From contig NC_083343.1 of NCBI RefSeq assembly GCF_019175385.1, positions 53,528,457-53,592,456 on the forward strand: a stretch of 64,000 bases of DNA, written 5' to 3'. Of this stretch, positions 24,499 through 38,400 are shown piece after piece. This stretch comes from Lycium barbarum (taxonomy: Eukaryota; Streptophyta; Magnoliopsida; Solanales; Solanaceae). Every line of letters starts with the position of its first letter. The first letter of the stretch is position 1. The position numbers were made by a program, and so were the translations under genes. The notes under the pieces are model-generated. The model was not told the origin of the DNA. It saw only the letters and a list, made by a program, of their open reading frames with translations, and made no database searches.

Positions 24499-26499
24499 TT
24501 TCTCCAGTCTATGTCCATCTTTTATTTTGTGCACGAGGAATCTCATGCTACTCCCGTATCCTTCGGAAAACACTACTTCTACATAACCCCTTTCTCATTT
24601 TCAAAGTATATTCTGTTCATACCTATTTGTTCTTATCATACCAGTCATTTCTGGCATTCGTTCTCTCCCGTTGCTCATCTTCCTTTGGTTCAGTCTTTCA
24701 CAATTTTGTCGCTTATATTACTAATTTTCTCAACTATACATGTCATAACACATTGCTACACTATAATCCCACTCGCTTTCTTCTTATCTTCTTCTTTCTA
24801 TTAACCCCTTCTCTTCTTGTGCTCGCTTTCACTTTCGTTACCACTTGATCTCTATTCTGAACTTCCCTATAGGACTTTGTAAGTTTTTTTTTTTTTGGTT
24901 CTATATCGGCTTTTCCGTTCACACTGATCACATCATATCCTTTAGTTACTTCCTTGCTAGGCTTTACTCATTTCTATAACAATCCTTATGGTATTCACAT
25001 TACATCCTGTTCGTAATCCATCCTATAACGTAACACTTCCTAACCTTATTCACGATTCTTACTATGTTTTAATTGCACTCTGTGGAGTAGGCGTATTTAA
25101 CCCTTCACCCTTTCTGATGAATCTTATCCTTAATATCTCACAAGCTGACTTATCAATACCTTCATAATTTGTCATAATTCTTCCTCCTCCGTACTTTTAT
25201 CTTAATCATAATATCACTCCTTTTAACTGTAAACTCGTCATAATTTATCCCTACTTATCAGTTCACTCGATACCTCAATAAAATGTTTTGTTAAGATTTG
25301 TCTCCTTTTTCTAAATCATCCCTTAGTACCACAAGCCCTTTCGAATTATTCTTGCATTTCATCAACAACATATGAAACACATGATCCTAGACAACCCAAA
25401 AATTTGAGTTTTCCTTCCACAAATTCCATCTCCAACTAGTTTATTAATAACTAATAAAATGTCACCTTGAGGCATTCTCCAACCACCACCAGAAGAAAAA
25501 CTAGAATCTGACAAGCACCACAGGACTTCTAGTGCTTGTTTCACATGGTTTACCTCCATATTTATTCTTGAGTCGTGAATGAATCATTTAGTTTATAAAC
25601 TACTTGCTGTATGCTCTGTATTCTTCCAATGAAGGGGAACTTAATTGCTGGACGTTTTTGCCCTTCAATATGAGCTTTGCTAAGGTAAAAATGTGGCTGG
25701 AAAGTATTCTAGTCCGTTCAAATGAATTCCAAACTTTGCTTCTCATATATGCTTCTTCGAAATAAAATTTCCCAAGTGAGAATGGTGCCTCTTACGGATG
25801 ACATGGAGGGTATCTGTTAAAGCTTTAATCCAACATAATAAATTTACCCTATCAGTATCGACTTTCAAGACATATCATGAACCTATATCTCATTCTCTTT
25901 TTTCTATTTCTGGGAAAATTTGGGCAAAGTTCCCTCTGTACTTCTTACTATCCCAAAACCTACACGCTGGAAACACAAACAATGCCTCATAGGGCCAACA
26001 TATATACGTATATATCATATCATATCATAGCCACACAGGGCTCCCAATTTAAAGTAAAAAGTATAGAGGTGTCGAAACTTACCTTACATATCGCACCTCG
26101 AGATGTACCTGATCCTTTAACGATCTGTCCTGTTATACCTTTCTATCTACCTCCCCTTTCATTCTTTAACTTTACATGTCAGTCATACTTCAATATTCTT
26201 ACCTTATCCGACATGCATCTTTCGCATCAGTTCTTACCTGCATACTTTGTAACTTCCAATATCATCAGTCACTTTCTTCTGTCGATGCCGTTCTTCAGCT
26301 GAAATAAAGCGTTAGTGAAAGGGATTTCATTTCCTATGGCTGGGCTCTATCGCACGATCTTATATATGAAAGAAAGGTAACATCCTAAATGTCCTGTAGC
26401 TTCCTGTTTATAGATGTGGTGCACAACACACCGATAAACAAGACTCTACTAGACACGGTCTGTAGACACTTCGAGGATGAACTGCTTTGATACCACTTT
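24499..26499 (-). mobile_element. B internal region 2, truncated, non-coding
   Basis: Collinear with 16425-16917 plus 19993-21491. It shows the empty site of the solo LTR at 16918. It ends at the leader (CTCTATCGCACGAT near 26346) and a primer-site variant (GCTTTGATACCA, 26484-26495). No protein motif is seen. Confidence 0.85.
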
Positions 26500-26979
26500 T
26501 GTCCCGACCCAACCCCGTGGGCCATGACTAGTGCCCAACCTGGACACTCATATACGTACCTGTTGGATGTAGTCAAACTGAATCTAAGAACAATATGGAA
26601 ACTTGCAAAAGAACTCCAAGGTCTATAACGTTGTGACATATATATTTCCAGATAAACTGTCTCCTGAGGAGTCATAACTAATCAAATAATAAAACGATAC
26701 GCAAGCCGACAAGGCTGCCACTACAGACAAACATCATATCAAATCACATCGTATAGACACAGCTGAACAGAACTTATACACAACCCACACATATGTCTAC
26801 AGACCTCTAAGAGTATCGATAGCGAAATATAACGGGACAGGGCCCCGCCGTACCCCTGGATAAACATATACGTATACATCATAAGATCTGTACCAAAAGT
26901 CGAGGCTCCGGAACAATGGAGCTTTCCAAGACAGCTGAGTAGAAGTCCTATGCGGAAGGGTTAACACACCGACTATCTG

Positions 26980-27054
26980 TACCCGCGGGCATGAAACGCA
27001 ACCCCCCCAAGAAAGGGGGTCAGTACGGAATATGTACTGAGTATATAAAGCATA
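26980..27054 (-). promoter_or_regulatory. LTR double-hairpin module, copy 7 (B3)
   Basis: As copy 6. The second loop is changed (TTTCTT) and the G-run is longer. Confidence 0.82.
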
Positions 27055-27261
27055 AAATACAGTAAAGAGAATCATACTGAAGTAGGGAGTACAGGAGAAA
27101 AGTATAACATCCAGAATACCAAAACACATGCCTTTTGAAACATAAATCATGCATGTCAATATCATATATCATACCCGACCCATTATGGGACTCGGTGAAT
27201 AAGGTCGCCACATACCATCCTTGGCGCCATAAACACATCATCACACCATCACATCATGACA

Positions 27262-27266
<5 letters not shown>

Positions 27267-27347
<81 letters not shown>
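27267..27347. repeat. AT dinucleotide microsatellite
   Basis: 81 bp of uninterrupted AT. The same site in B2, B4 and B5 has 15, 47 and about 19 bp. Open frames of alternating Ile-Tyr across it are artefacts. Confidence 0.97.
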
Positions 27348-27349
<2 letters not shown>

Positions 27350-28846
27350 GTATCCCGGCCCTCTAGTGAGGGACTCGGTGAACAATGCAGTGAAACTGTG
27401 CACGAAAACGTATCCTGGCCTGGGACTCAGTGAAAGATATGTTGAGGCATGCACGAGTAGAGTAGTGAGCAACCATATGCAAATTAAATCATATTTGAGA
27501 CTCAATAGAATAATCAAAACGAACTATCATTTGAAAATCAAGACAATAGTCATATCAAGTACCTTTCGAATATCACTATGGTTTATATCCAAATAGAACT
27601 TCTAGAATGATATACACGTATCAAGACATAATGAAATACCTTTTGGAAATCAAGAACATTAGCCATCCTAGTGGCTCTAGGAATAGGAACTTCTTTGAAA
27701 TCATATACACATCGTCTGTTCGTTTCATAAAGATCATGCCAAAAAGAAAGAAGGGTTAACTTTACATACCTTTGGCGCTTAATCCATGACTCGATATGTA
27801 CACGTTGCCCAAAATATCTCAACCTATATTAAGACGTCAAGACTATAGTAAAGCTACGAAATGGCATAAAACGTACTTTAACGTTAGTAACTTATTTCCA
27901 GACAATTAGGCAGCACTTCACCTATATCACTCAATTTCCTCGCATTTACGCCAACCATACAACAAACATAGCAACAACCCAAGCACGTTTAAGTTATCAC
28001 ATTAAGAACTAGTCGAAACAAGATCCGAGCATACTCCAAAACAGCCCATATACGTTTCGCGTACAATATTTTATACATTCCTTTCTTATTGAGTTAGTGA
28101 TTCACATTAGCAACGACATAACAATGGCTTCAGCCCTTCTACGCAAGAAAATTTAACTTAACATTACAACAAGTCCTAAAGCAGCCCGTCAATTACAATC
28201 AACACAACACAAGTCTTAACGACACTTAGTCCTCCAATTTCACAAGATCAACAACACAACACAACACATAATCTTAACCCTTAATCCCTCAATTCAACAA
28301 GAACAACCCACTAAACAAATATAACTCCATTTTTAATCATCAAACCCCTTTACTTTCATCATTTTCTCCATGACAACACAACAACAATACTAATTAAAAT
28401 TAATTTACCGTGGCTAGATTAAAACAACCCCTACACGGCCTAGCAAAGTCTCAACATCAACATACACCATTCTTGCATTTAATTCCATATCCTCCACCAA
28501 TTATTGCAAGTTCAGACCATCTCCAAAACATGTAGAAAAGGATTAAATCTTTCCTTAGAGACAAGCTCTCATTATCCACCATGGCCGTGAGCTTCCTCTC
28601 TCCTTTCTTCCTCCAATTGAACTTTAAAATCTAACAATTTAATGGTGTAGGGGGGCTTGCCGTGAGCTATTTAGGGACTGCCATGACTGGCCGTGAGCTT
28701 CATAAAGCCATGCCATAGCCATGGCCGAACCCTCTCTCCCTCTAGAGCTTAGAGCTCCTCTCTCTAAGTTGTATTTTGCCAAGTTGAAAATGAGATATAA
28801 TTGATGACTTAGTCATCAAGTCATGGCTAGATATGGTGCCTACAAA

Positions 28847-28898
28847 GTGGACACGTGTCCACCCTTATGACACGTGTCCATCCTTATGACATGTGTCC
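28847..28898 (-). promoter_or_regulatory. Triple CACGTG (G-box/ABRE-like) cluster in LTR B3
   Basis: A 16-bp perfect palindrome GTGGACACGTGTCCAC at 28847-28862, then two more ACACGTGTCC/ACATGTGTCC boxes at 19-bp steps. Also in B1 (13871-13922), B2 (23770-23821) and B5 (split by element C). G-box/ABRE cores are known plant bZIP/bHLH sites; function here is inference. Confidence 0.7.
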
Positions 28899-29185
28899 AA
28901 TTTCCCCCAACAAAAATGAAATTCCACCATGTGTCATGGGGCCTACATTGTGGTCTTAATTAGCTTAATTAATCATTAATCTCCACTTAATAATAAAATC
29001 ATGGTTAATTGATCCCTAATCTCCACTGATATTTCTACACCAATTAAATTTACAAGCAATCGTGCACGCATTAAAAATCAGGGATTTAAAAGCCCTTGTC
29101 TCATATCCCAAAAAATAATCTCGACCTTAAACTTATATTGATTAGCTTACGAATAATCTGACGTGCAAAAATACGGGGTATAACA

Positions 29186-29200
29186 CCCTTCCCCCCTTTA
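29186..29200 (-). other. Polypurine tract next to LTR B3
   Basis: The minus strand reads TAAAGGGGGGAAGGG immediately before the LTR start, better preserved than at B1. Confidence 0.9.
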
Positions 29201-32200
29201 GAACATTCGTCCTCGAATGTTAAACTGGTCCTGAACTCCCAATACTTACTCAAGTGTTCTCTTATTTAATTATGCCCCTCACGTGCCTTTTTCATTGGTC
29301 GATTCGCTATAATTCATTAAAACGCATTCAAGGTCCCTACATAGTCATTCCCGTTTCTCTTGCTTCTCAAGGTAATTATTTCACGTCATTGTCTTTGCTC
29401 ACCTCTTCATTTCGCGGTTGGTTGTCAGTTGTATTTCGAGCTCTTCTGTTGAAGTGTTACTCTTTCTCTTGTCTGCATACTGTTCAGTTGTACTGTCACT
29501 GATTGATTCGGATTTGTATTCATGGTGCACTTAGCCACAAGTCGACTCTTTCTTCTTCTACAGTTACTCCCTTAAGATGATGTATCGTTCTCTTCACTTT
29601 ACTTCTAATCTTTAAGTAAGACCTTGTAACGTGCAGACATCCCTCATCGATTTATTAGACTTTACAATTCTTAGAGTATTTCATACCTTCGATACTTGTA
29701 GACCCTTCACATACTCTACGGATAAAACGAAATTTCCTAGAGTGTAATATTATTCTACTCCGATAACCTCGCTTTGCTCTGTTGTTTCAGTACGTATTCT
29801 GGAATTTTCAGCATCATGTGTCACTTTCTGACTTTCTTTTAAAGGTTTTTAACTATCACTTGCTTTTAGTTCTCCTATCACGCATCCTATTGCAATCTTT
29901 ACAAGAGTATGTGTAGGTGCTCAAATCAGCCCCAAAAATACCTTAGCGTCGCCTCGCCAGACTTTATGGAGTCCCTATATTCTTCTCTTATATCTTTCAA
30001 TTGATATAACTAGTCCTTAACTATGGCTTTTGCCCTCAGTACTAGATTCATCTCGGTACTTGGGTTCAAACCATCTTACACCTTTCCCTAATGTATCCAA
30101 AACATCGTAACCACATTGTTATTACTAAATCCTTACTCTTCTTATCATGTACTCACTTGGTCTCATTTTTAGCATAGAAATATTTGTAGATTGCATAACT
30201 ATTCTTGTACAACTTGTATAGAGTATATCCAATCTTGGTCATAGTTTTCCCCTCTCCTGGTTCATTCTGTTTTGCATATCTTATTTGTACTAAAACTCAC
30301 TTGCGGTCTATCTTGTCATGCTCCTTCCCCTTTCTTTATTCACCATTTTATTTTCTCATGTCCTACTATAGGAGATTTCCTGTTCTTCCTCCTTTGCTAC
30401 TTATAAGTTACAGCATCATTAGCAACCAACCCCATCGCCAACGCCTTAGCCGCTAATCCAATATAGCGTTGCTATGCTTTGTAATATCTCATAAGCTACT
30501 CGTTACCATTTTCTTGTCGTATTTTTCCTTTTTATAAGCATTCACTTTCTAATATCATATTATACCGAATCTTTACAAATGATCCTTAGTCTTGTCTCAA
30601 ATACCATCCTGTCTTTTATCCATCCATTGCTGGCTATCAGAGCTTATTAACTTGTTTCAGCAAGGGATCTCAATTGAAATTTAAGCATTTATATCAAATA
30701 TATTTCAGTGTCAATTGTTTCCATTTATACTTACTTTGCTTTCACCCGCTTCCCCCCTTTGGGGTTGTACTTATACCATATCCATGTCTTTAATTTATCA
30801 TTTATAACTTTGATTCCCCACGTACTAAACCTTAACCCAATCACGAAGCGATGAGAACTATCGATATATAGTACAAAATCGTATCTGATGGTTGGTACTC
30901 CAGTAATATAATTAATGTAACGATTTATCCAAAGCCACATTCCATTTATTCCGATCAGTAATTAGCTAGTGTTATAGTCATTTCAAATTCTCAATTAGGT
31001 AGCACTTATATTCTGATGATAAGTGTCCCAAGCTTTCCTATAACACTGTCTTTATCCCAACGGATATCATCTGTTTCTTCTAGTAAATCCACAATACATC
31101 AGTTGTTTCGCAAATCCACAATCCCTTTCCTTTAAGGATTTCACTATTTCCGAGGTGAAGTCACATACACGCAGTACTCTTTTATGCCTCATGCTCTTTC
31201 ACCCTTGTTGTATACCCAACGCTAACTTCTAACTTACTCAAAATCATATCAAATTCATTTTAATAGTGGTCTTGTCTTATCACCTTCTCGTCGTACTACA
31301 CCTTAAGTTTGTAGCTATTTATTTCCCTTTTATCCTATACTCATACTCAATTAATTACGTCTGTCTTGAGTGCTTCCTTTAGTATTCCTTTCATTTCTCT
31401 AGTCTATGTCCATCTTTTATTTTGTCCACGAGGAATCTCATGCTACTCCCGTATCCTTCGGAAAACACTACTTCTACATAACCCCTTTCTCATTTTAAAA
31501 GTATGTTCTGTTCATCCCTATTTGATCTTATCATACCAGTTATTTCTGGCATTCGTGCTGTCCCGTTGCTCATCTTCCTTTAGTTCGGTCTTTTACAATT
31601 TTGTCGCTTATATTACTCATTTTCTCAGCTATACATGTCATAACACATTGCTACACTGTAATCCCACTCGCTTTCTTCTCATCTTCTTCTTTCTATTAAC
31701 CCCTTCTCTTCCTGTGCTCGCTTTCACTTTCGTTACCACTTGATCTCTATTTTGAACTTCCCTATAGGACTTTGTAGGTTTTTTTTTTTGTTCTATATCT
31801 TCTTTTCCGTTCACACTGATCACATCATATCCTTTAGTTACTTCCTTGCTAGGCGTTACTCATTTCTATAACAATCCTTATGGTATTCACATTACATCCT
31901 GTTCGTAATCCATCCTATAACGTAATACTTCCTAACCTTATTCACGATTCTTACTATGTTTTAATTTAACTCTGTGGAGTAGGCGTATTTAACCCTTCAC
32001 CCTTTCTGATCAATCTTATCCATAATATCTCACAAGTTGTCTTATCAATACCTTCATAATTTGTCTTAATTCTTCCTCCTCCGTACTTTTATCTCAATCA
32101 TACTATCACTCCTTTTAACTGTAAACTCGTCGTAATTTATCCCTACTTATCAGTTCACTCGATACCTCAATAAAATGTTTTGTTAAAATTTGCCACCTTT

Positions 32201-33375
32201 TTCTAAATCATCCCTTAGTACCACAAGCCCTTCCAAATTATTCTAGCATTTCATCAACAACATATGAAACACATGATCCTAGACAGCCCACAAGTTTGAG
32301 TTTTCCTTCCACAAATTCCATCACCAACTAGTTTATTAATAACTAATAAAATGTCACCATGAGGCATTCTCCAACCACCACCAGAAGAAAAACTAGAATC
32401 CGACAAGCACCACAGGACTTCTAGTGCTTGATTCACATGGTTTACCTCCAGATTTAATCTTGAGTCGTGAACGAATCATTTAGTTCATAAATTACATGTT
32501 GTATGCTCGGTATTCTTCCAATGAAGTGAAACTTAATTGCTGGACGTTTTTACCCTTCAATATGAGCTTTTCTAAGGTAAAAATGTGGCTGGAGAGTATT
32601 CTGGTCCGTTCAAATGAATTCCAAACTTTGCTGCCTATATATGCTTCTTCGAAATAAAATTTCCCAAGTGAGAATGGTGCCTCTTACGGATGACATGGAG
32701 GTTATCTCTTAAAGCTTTAATCCATCATAATAAATTTACCCTATCGGTATCGACTTTCAAGACATATCATGAACCTATATCTCATTCTCTTTTTTCTATT
32801 TCTGGGAAAATTTGGCCAGAGTTCCCTCCGTACTTCTTACTATCCCAAAACCTGCACGCAGGAAATACCAACAATGCCTCACAGGGCCAAAATATATACG
32901 TATATATCATATCATATCATAGCCACACAGGGATCCCAATTTCAAGTAAAAAGTATAGAGGTGTCGAAACTTACCTCAGATATCGCACCTCGAGATGTAC
33001 CTGATCCTTTAACTATCTGTCCTGTTATACCTTTCTATCTACCTCCCCTTTCATTCTTCAACTTTACATGTCAGTCATAATTCAATATTCTTACCTTATC
33101 CGACATGCATCTTTCGCATCGTTGCTTTCCTGCGTACTTTTTAACTTCCAATATCGTCAGTCACTTTCTTCTGTCGATGCTGTTCTTCAGCTGAAATCAA
33201 GGGTTAGTGAAAGGGATTTCATTTCCTATGGGTTTCCTCTATCGCACGATCTTAGATATGATAGAAAGGTAACATCCTAAATGTCCTGTAGCTTCCTGTT
33301 TATAGATGTGGTGCACAACACACCAATAAACAAGACTCTACTAGACACGGTCTGTAGACACTCCGAGGATGAACT

Positions 33376-33387
33376 GCTCTGATACCA
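33376..33387 (-). other. Primer binding site of B internal 3
   Basis: TGGTATCAGAGC on the minus strand, 4 bases inside the LTR end at 33392. Identical to the Tekay primer site. Confidence 0.93.
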
Positions 33388-33391
33388 CTTT

Positions 33392-34154
33392 TGTCACGAT
33401 CCAACCCCGTGGGCCTTGACTAGTGCCCGACCTAGACACTCGTATACGTACCTATTGGATATAGTAAAACTGAATCTAAGAACAATATGGAAACTTGCAA
33501 AAGAACTCCAAGGTCCATAACGTCGTCACGTATATATATATCCAGATAAACTGTCTCCTGAGGAGTCACAACTAATCAAATCATAAAACGATATGCAAGC
33601 CGACAAGGCTGCCACTACAGACGAACATCATATCAAAGCACATCGTATAGACACAACTGAACAGAACTTATACACAACCAACACACATGTCTACAGGCCT
33701 CTAAGAGTATCGATAGCGAAATATGACGGGACAGGGCCCCGCCGTACCCCTGGATAAACATATACGTATACATCATAAGATCTGTACCAAAAGACTAGGC
33801 TCCGGAACAATGGAGCTTTCCAAGACAGCTGAGTAGAAGTCCTATGCTGAAGGGTCACAAAACCGACTATCTGTACCCGCGGGCATGAAACGCAGCCCCC
33901 GAAGAAAGGGGGTTAGTACGGAATATGTACTGAGTATATAAAGCATAAAATACAGTAAAGGGAATCATACTGAAGTAGGGAGTACAGGAGAAAAGTATAA
34001 CATCCAGAATACCAAAACACTTGCCTTTTGAAACATAAATCATGCATGTCAATATCATATATCATACCCGGCCCATTATGGGACTCGGTGAATAAGGTCG
34101 CCACATACCATCCTTGGCGCCATAAACACATCATAACAACATCACATCATAACA

Positions 34155-34208
<54 letters not shown>

Positions 34209-35450
34209 GTACCCAGGCCATCTAGTGAGGAACTCGGTGAACAATGCAGTGAAACTGTGCACGAAAACGTATCCTGGCCCGGGACTCAGTGAAAGATATG
34301 TTGAGGCATGCACGAGTAGAGTAGTGAGCAACCATATGCAAATTAAATCATATTTGAGACTCAATAGAATAATCAAAACGAACTATCATTTGAAAATCAA
34401 GACAATAGTCATATCAAGTACCTTTCGAATATCACTATGGTTTATATCCAAATAGAACTTCTGGAATCATATACACGTATCAAGACATAATGAAATAGAT
34501 TTTGGAAATCAAGAACATTAGCCATCCTAGTGGCTCTAGGAATAGGAACTTCTTTGAAATTATATACACATCGTCTGTTCGTTTCATAAAGATCATGCCA
34601 AAAAGAAAAAAGGGTTAACTTTACATACCTTTGAAGCTTAATCCATGACTCGATATGTACACGTTGCCCAAAATATCTCAACCTATATTAAGACGTCAAG
34701 ACTATAGTAAAGCTATGAAATGGCATAAAATGTACTTTAACGTTAGTAACTTATTTTCAGACAATTAGGCAGCACTTCACCTATATCGCTCAATTTCCTC
34801 GCATTTACGCCAACCATACAACCAACATAGCAACAACCCAAGCACGTTTAAGTTATCGCATTAAGAACCAGTCGAAACAAGATCCGAGCATACTCCAAAA
34901 CAGCCCATATACGTTTCGCATACGATATTTTATACATTCCTTTCTTATTGAGTTAGTAATTCACAGTAGCAACGACATAACAATGGCTTCAGCCCTTATA
35001 CGCAATAAAATTTAACTTAACATTACAACAAGTCCTAAAGCAGCCCATCAATTACACTCAACACAACACAAGTTTTAACGACACTTAGTCCTCCAATTTC
35101 ACAAGATCAACAACACAACACAACACATAATCTTAACCCTTAATCCCTCAATTCAACAAGAACAACCCACTAAACAAATATAACTCCATTTTTAATCATC
35201 AAACACCTTTACTTTCATCATTTTCTCCATGAAAACACAACAACAATACTAATTAACATTAATTTACCGTGGCTAGATTAAAACAGCCCCTACACGGTCT
35301 AACACAGTCTCAACATCAACATACACCATTCTTGTATTTAATTCCATATCCACCACCAATTATAGTATGTTCAAACCATCTCCAAAACATGTAGAAAAGG
35401 ATTAAATCTTTCCTTAGAGACAAGCTCTCATTATCCACCATGGCCGTGAG
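33392..35450 (-). repeat. LTR B4 of the tandem array, 5' end deleted
   Basis: B LTR from TGTCACGATCC to CATGGCCGTGAG, where it breaks. The last roughly 600 bp of the LTR, the polypurine tract and about 625 bp of internal region are gone. It shares with B5 the variants ACGATCC and GGGCCTTGAC, and one mismatch in the first hairpin stem. A 47-bp TA run is at 34160-34206. Confidence 0.9.
33874..33946 (-). promoter_or_regulatory. LTR double-hairpin module, copy 8 (B4)
   Basis: One mismatch in the first stem (GTACTAA), shared with B5. Confidence 0.8.
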
Positions 35451-35470
35451 TTCAAACCATCACCAAAACA
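35451..35470. other. Templated filler at a deletion junction
   Basis: A 20-bp copy of 35370-35389 (19 of 20 identical) lies exactly between the broken LTR B4 and internal region 4. This is typical of repair with short-range template switching. Confidence 0.8.
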
Positions 35471-38400
35471 GCATCATGTGTCACTTTCTGACTTTCTTTT
35501 AAAGGTTTTTAACTATCACTTGCTTTTAGTTCTCTTATCACGCATCCTATTGCAATCTATACAAGAGTATGTGTAGGTGCTCAAATCAGCCCAGAAAATA
35601 CCTTAGCGTCGCCTCGCCAGTCTTTATGGAGACCCTATATTCTTCTCTTATATCTTTCAATTGATATAACTAGTCCTTAACTATGGCTTTTGCCCTCAGT
35701 ACTAGATTCATCTCCGTACTTGGGTTCAAACCATCTTACACCTTTCCCTAATGTATCCAAAATATCGTAACCACATTGTTATTACTAAATCCTTACTCTT
35801 CTTATCATGTACTCACTTGGTCTCATTTTTAGCATAGAAATATTTGTAGATTGCGTAACTATTCTTGTACAACTTGTATAGAGTATATCCAATCTTGGTC
35901 ATAGTTTTCCCCTCTCCTGGTTCATTCTGTTTTGCATATCTTATTTGTACTAAAACTCACTTGCGGTCTATCTTGTCATGCTCCTTCCCCTTTCTTTATT
36001 CACCATTTTATTTTCTCATGTCCTACTATAGGAGATTTCCTGTCCTTCCTCCTTTGCTACTTATAAGTTACAGCATCATTAGCAACCAACCCCATTGCCA
36101 ACGCCTTAGCCGCAAATCCAATATAGCGTTTCTATGCTTTGTAATATCTCTTAAGCTACTCGTTACCATTTTCTTGTCGTATTTTTCCTTTTTATAAGCA
36201 TTCACTTTCTAATATCATATTATACCGAATCTTTACTAATGATCCTTAGTCTTGTCTCAAATACCATCCTGTCTTTTATCCATCCATTGCTGGCTATCAG
36301 AGCTTATTAACTTGTTTCAGCAAGGGATCTCAATTGAACTTTAAGCATTTATATCAAATATATTTCAGTGTCAATTGTTTCCATTTATACTTACTTTGCT
36401 TTCACCCGCTTCCCCCCTTTGGGGTTGTACTTATACCATATCCATTTCTTTTCTTTATCATTTATAACTTTGATTCCCCACGTACGAAACCTTAACCCAA
36501 TCACGAAGCGATGAGAACTATCGATATATAGTACAAAATCGTATTTGATGGTTGGTACTCCAGTAATATAATTAATGTAACGATTTATCCAAAGCCACAT
36601 TCCATTTATTCCGATCAGTAATTAGCTAGTGCTTATAGTCATTTCAAATTCTCAATTAGGTAGCACTTATATTCTGATGATAAGTGTCCCAAGCTTTCCT
36701 ATAACACTGTCTTTATCCCAACGGATATCATCTGTTTCTTCTAATAAATCCACAATACATCAGTTGTTTCGCAAATCCACAATCCCTGTCCTTTAAGGAT
36801 TTCACTATTTCCGAGGTGAAGTCACATACACGCAGTACTCCTTTATGCCTCATGCTCTTTCACCCTTGTTGTATGCCCAACGCTAACTTCTAACTTACTC
36901 AAAATCATATCAAATTCATTTTAATAGTGGTCTTGTCTTATCACCTTCTCGTCGTACTACACCTTAAGTTTGTAGCTATTTATTTCCCTTTTATCCTATA
37001 CTCATACTCAATTAATTACGTCTGTCTTGAGTGCTTCCTTTTTCTCTAGACTATGTCCATCTTTTATTTTGCCCACGAGGAATCTCATGCTACTCTCGTA
37101 TCCTTCGGAAAACACTACTTCTACATAACCCCTTTCTCATTTTCAAAGTATGTTCTGTTCATCCCTATTTGATCTTATCATACCAGTCATTTCTGGCATT
37201 CGTGCTGTCCCGTTGCTCATCTTCCTTTAGTTCGGTCTTTTACAATTCTGTCACTTATATTACTCATTTTCTCAGCTATACATGTCATAACACATTGCTA
37301 CATTGTAATCCCACTCGCTTTCTTCTTATCTTCTTATTTCTATTAACCCCTTCTCTTCCTGTGCTCGCTTTCACTTTCGTTACCACTTGATCTCTATTTT
37401 GAACTTCCCTATAGGACTTTGTAAGTTTTTTTTTTGTTCTATATCTTCTTTTCCGTTCACACTGATCACATCATATCCTTTAGTTACTTCCTTGCTAGGC
37501 TTTACTCATTTCTATAACAATCCTTATGGTATTCACATTACATCCTGTTCGTAATACATCCTATAACGTAACATTTCCTATCCTTATTCACGATTCTTAC
37601 TATGTTTTAATTTCACTTTGTGGAGTAGGCATATTTAACCCTTCACCCTTTCTGATCAATCTTATCCATAATATCTCACAAGCTGTCTTATCAATACCTT
37701 CATAATTTGTCTTAATTCTTCCTCCTCCGTACTTTTATCTCAATCATACTATCACTCCTTTTAACTGTAAACTCGTCGTAATTTATCCCTACTTATCAGT
37801 TCACTCGATACCTCAATAAAATGTTTTGTTAAGATTTGCCACCTTTTTCTAAATCATCCCTTAGTACCACAAGCCCTTCCGAATTGTTCTAGCATTTCAT
37901 CAACAACATATGAAACACATGATCCTAGACAGCCCACAAGTTTGAGTTTTCCTTCCACAAATTCCATCACTAACTAGTTTATTAATAACTAATAAAATGT
38001 CAGCATGAGGCATTCTCCAACCACCACAAGAAGAAAAACTACAATCCGACAAGCACCACAGGACTTGTAGTGCTTGATTCACATGGTTTACCTCCAGATT
38101 TATTCTTGAGTCGTGAATGAATCATTTAGTTCATAAATTAATTGTTGTATGATCTGTATTCTTCCAATGAAGTGAAACTTAATTGCTGGACGTTTTTTCC
38201 CTTCAATATGAGCTTTTCTAAGGTAAAAATGTGGCTGGAAAGTATTCTGGTCCGTTTAAATGAATTCCAAACTTTGCTGCCTATATATGCTTCTTCGAAA
38301 TAAAATTTCCCAAGTGAGAATGGTGCCTCTTACGATTGAGATGGAGGGTATCTCTTAAAGATTTAATCCAACATAATAAATTTACCCTATCGGTATCGAC

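Larger units (their letters stand above)
26500..29185 (-). repeat. LTR B3 of the tandem array, the most complete copy
   Basis: 2686 bp from TGTCCCGACC (26500) to GGTATAACA (29185). It contains the promoter module (26980-27054), an 81-bp AT microsatellite (27267-27347), hairpin units, the AGGTATGTAAA block (27761-27771), and the CACGTG palindrome triplet (28847-28898). It serves at once as 5' LTR for the internal region on its left and 3' LTR for the one on its right. Confidence 0.93.
29186..33391 (-). mobile_element. B internal region 3, complete, non-coding
   Basis: A 4.2 kb internal region bounded by a polypurine tract and the primer site GCTCTGATACCA (33376-33387). It is the only uninterrupted full internal region and the best reference for B. 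No domain of gag or pol is recognisable, and the longest frame here is 125 codons on the antisense strand. It shares variants with internal 4 (for example CATCCCTATTTGATC against CATACCTATTTGTTC in copies 1 and 2). Confidence 0.88.

Noticed and set aside
27135..27596. 153-codon frame with a long Ile-Tyr repeat
   Set aside because: Translation of an AT microsatellite in an LTR.
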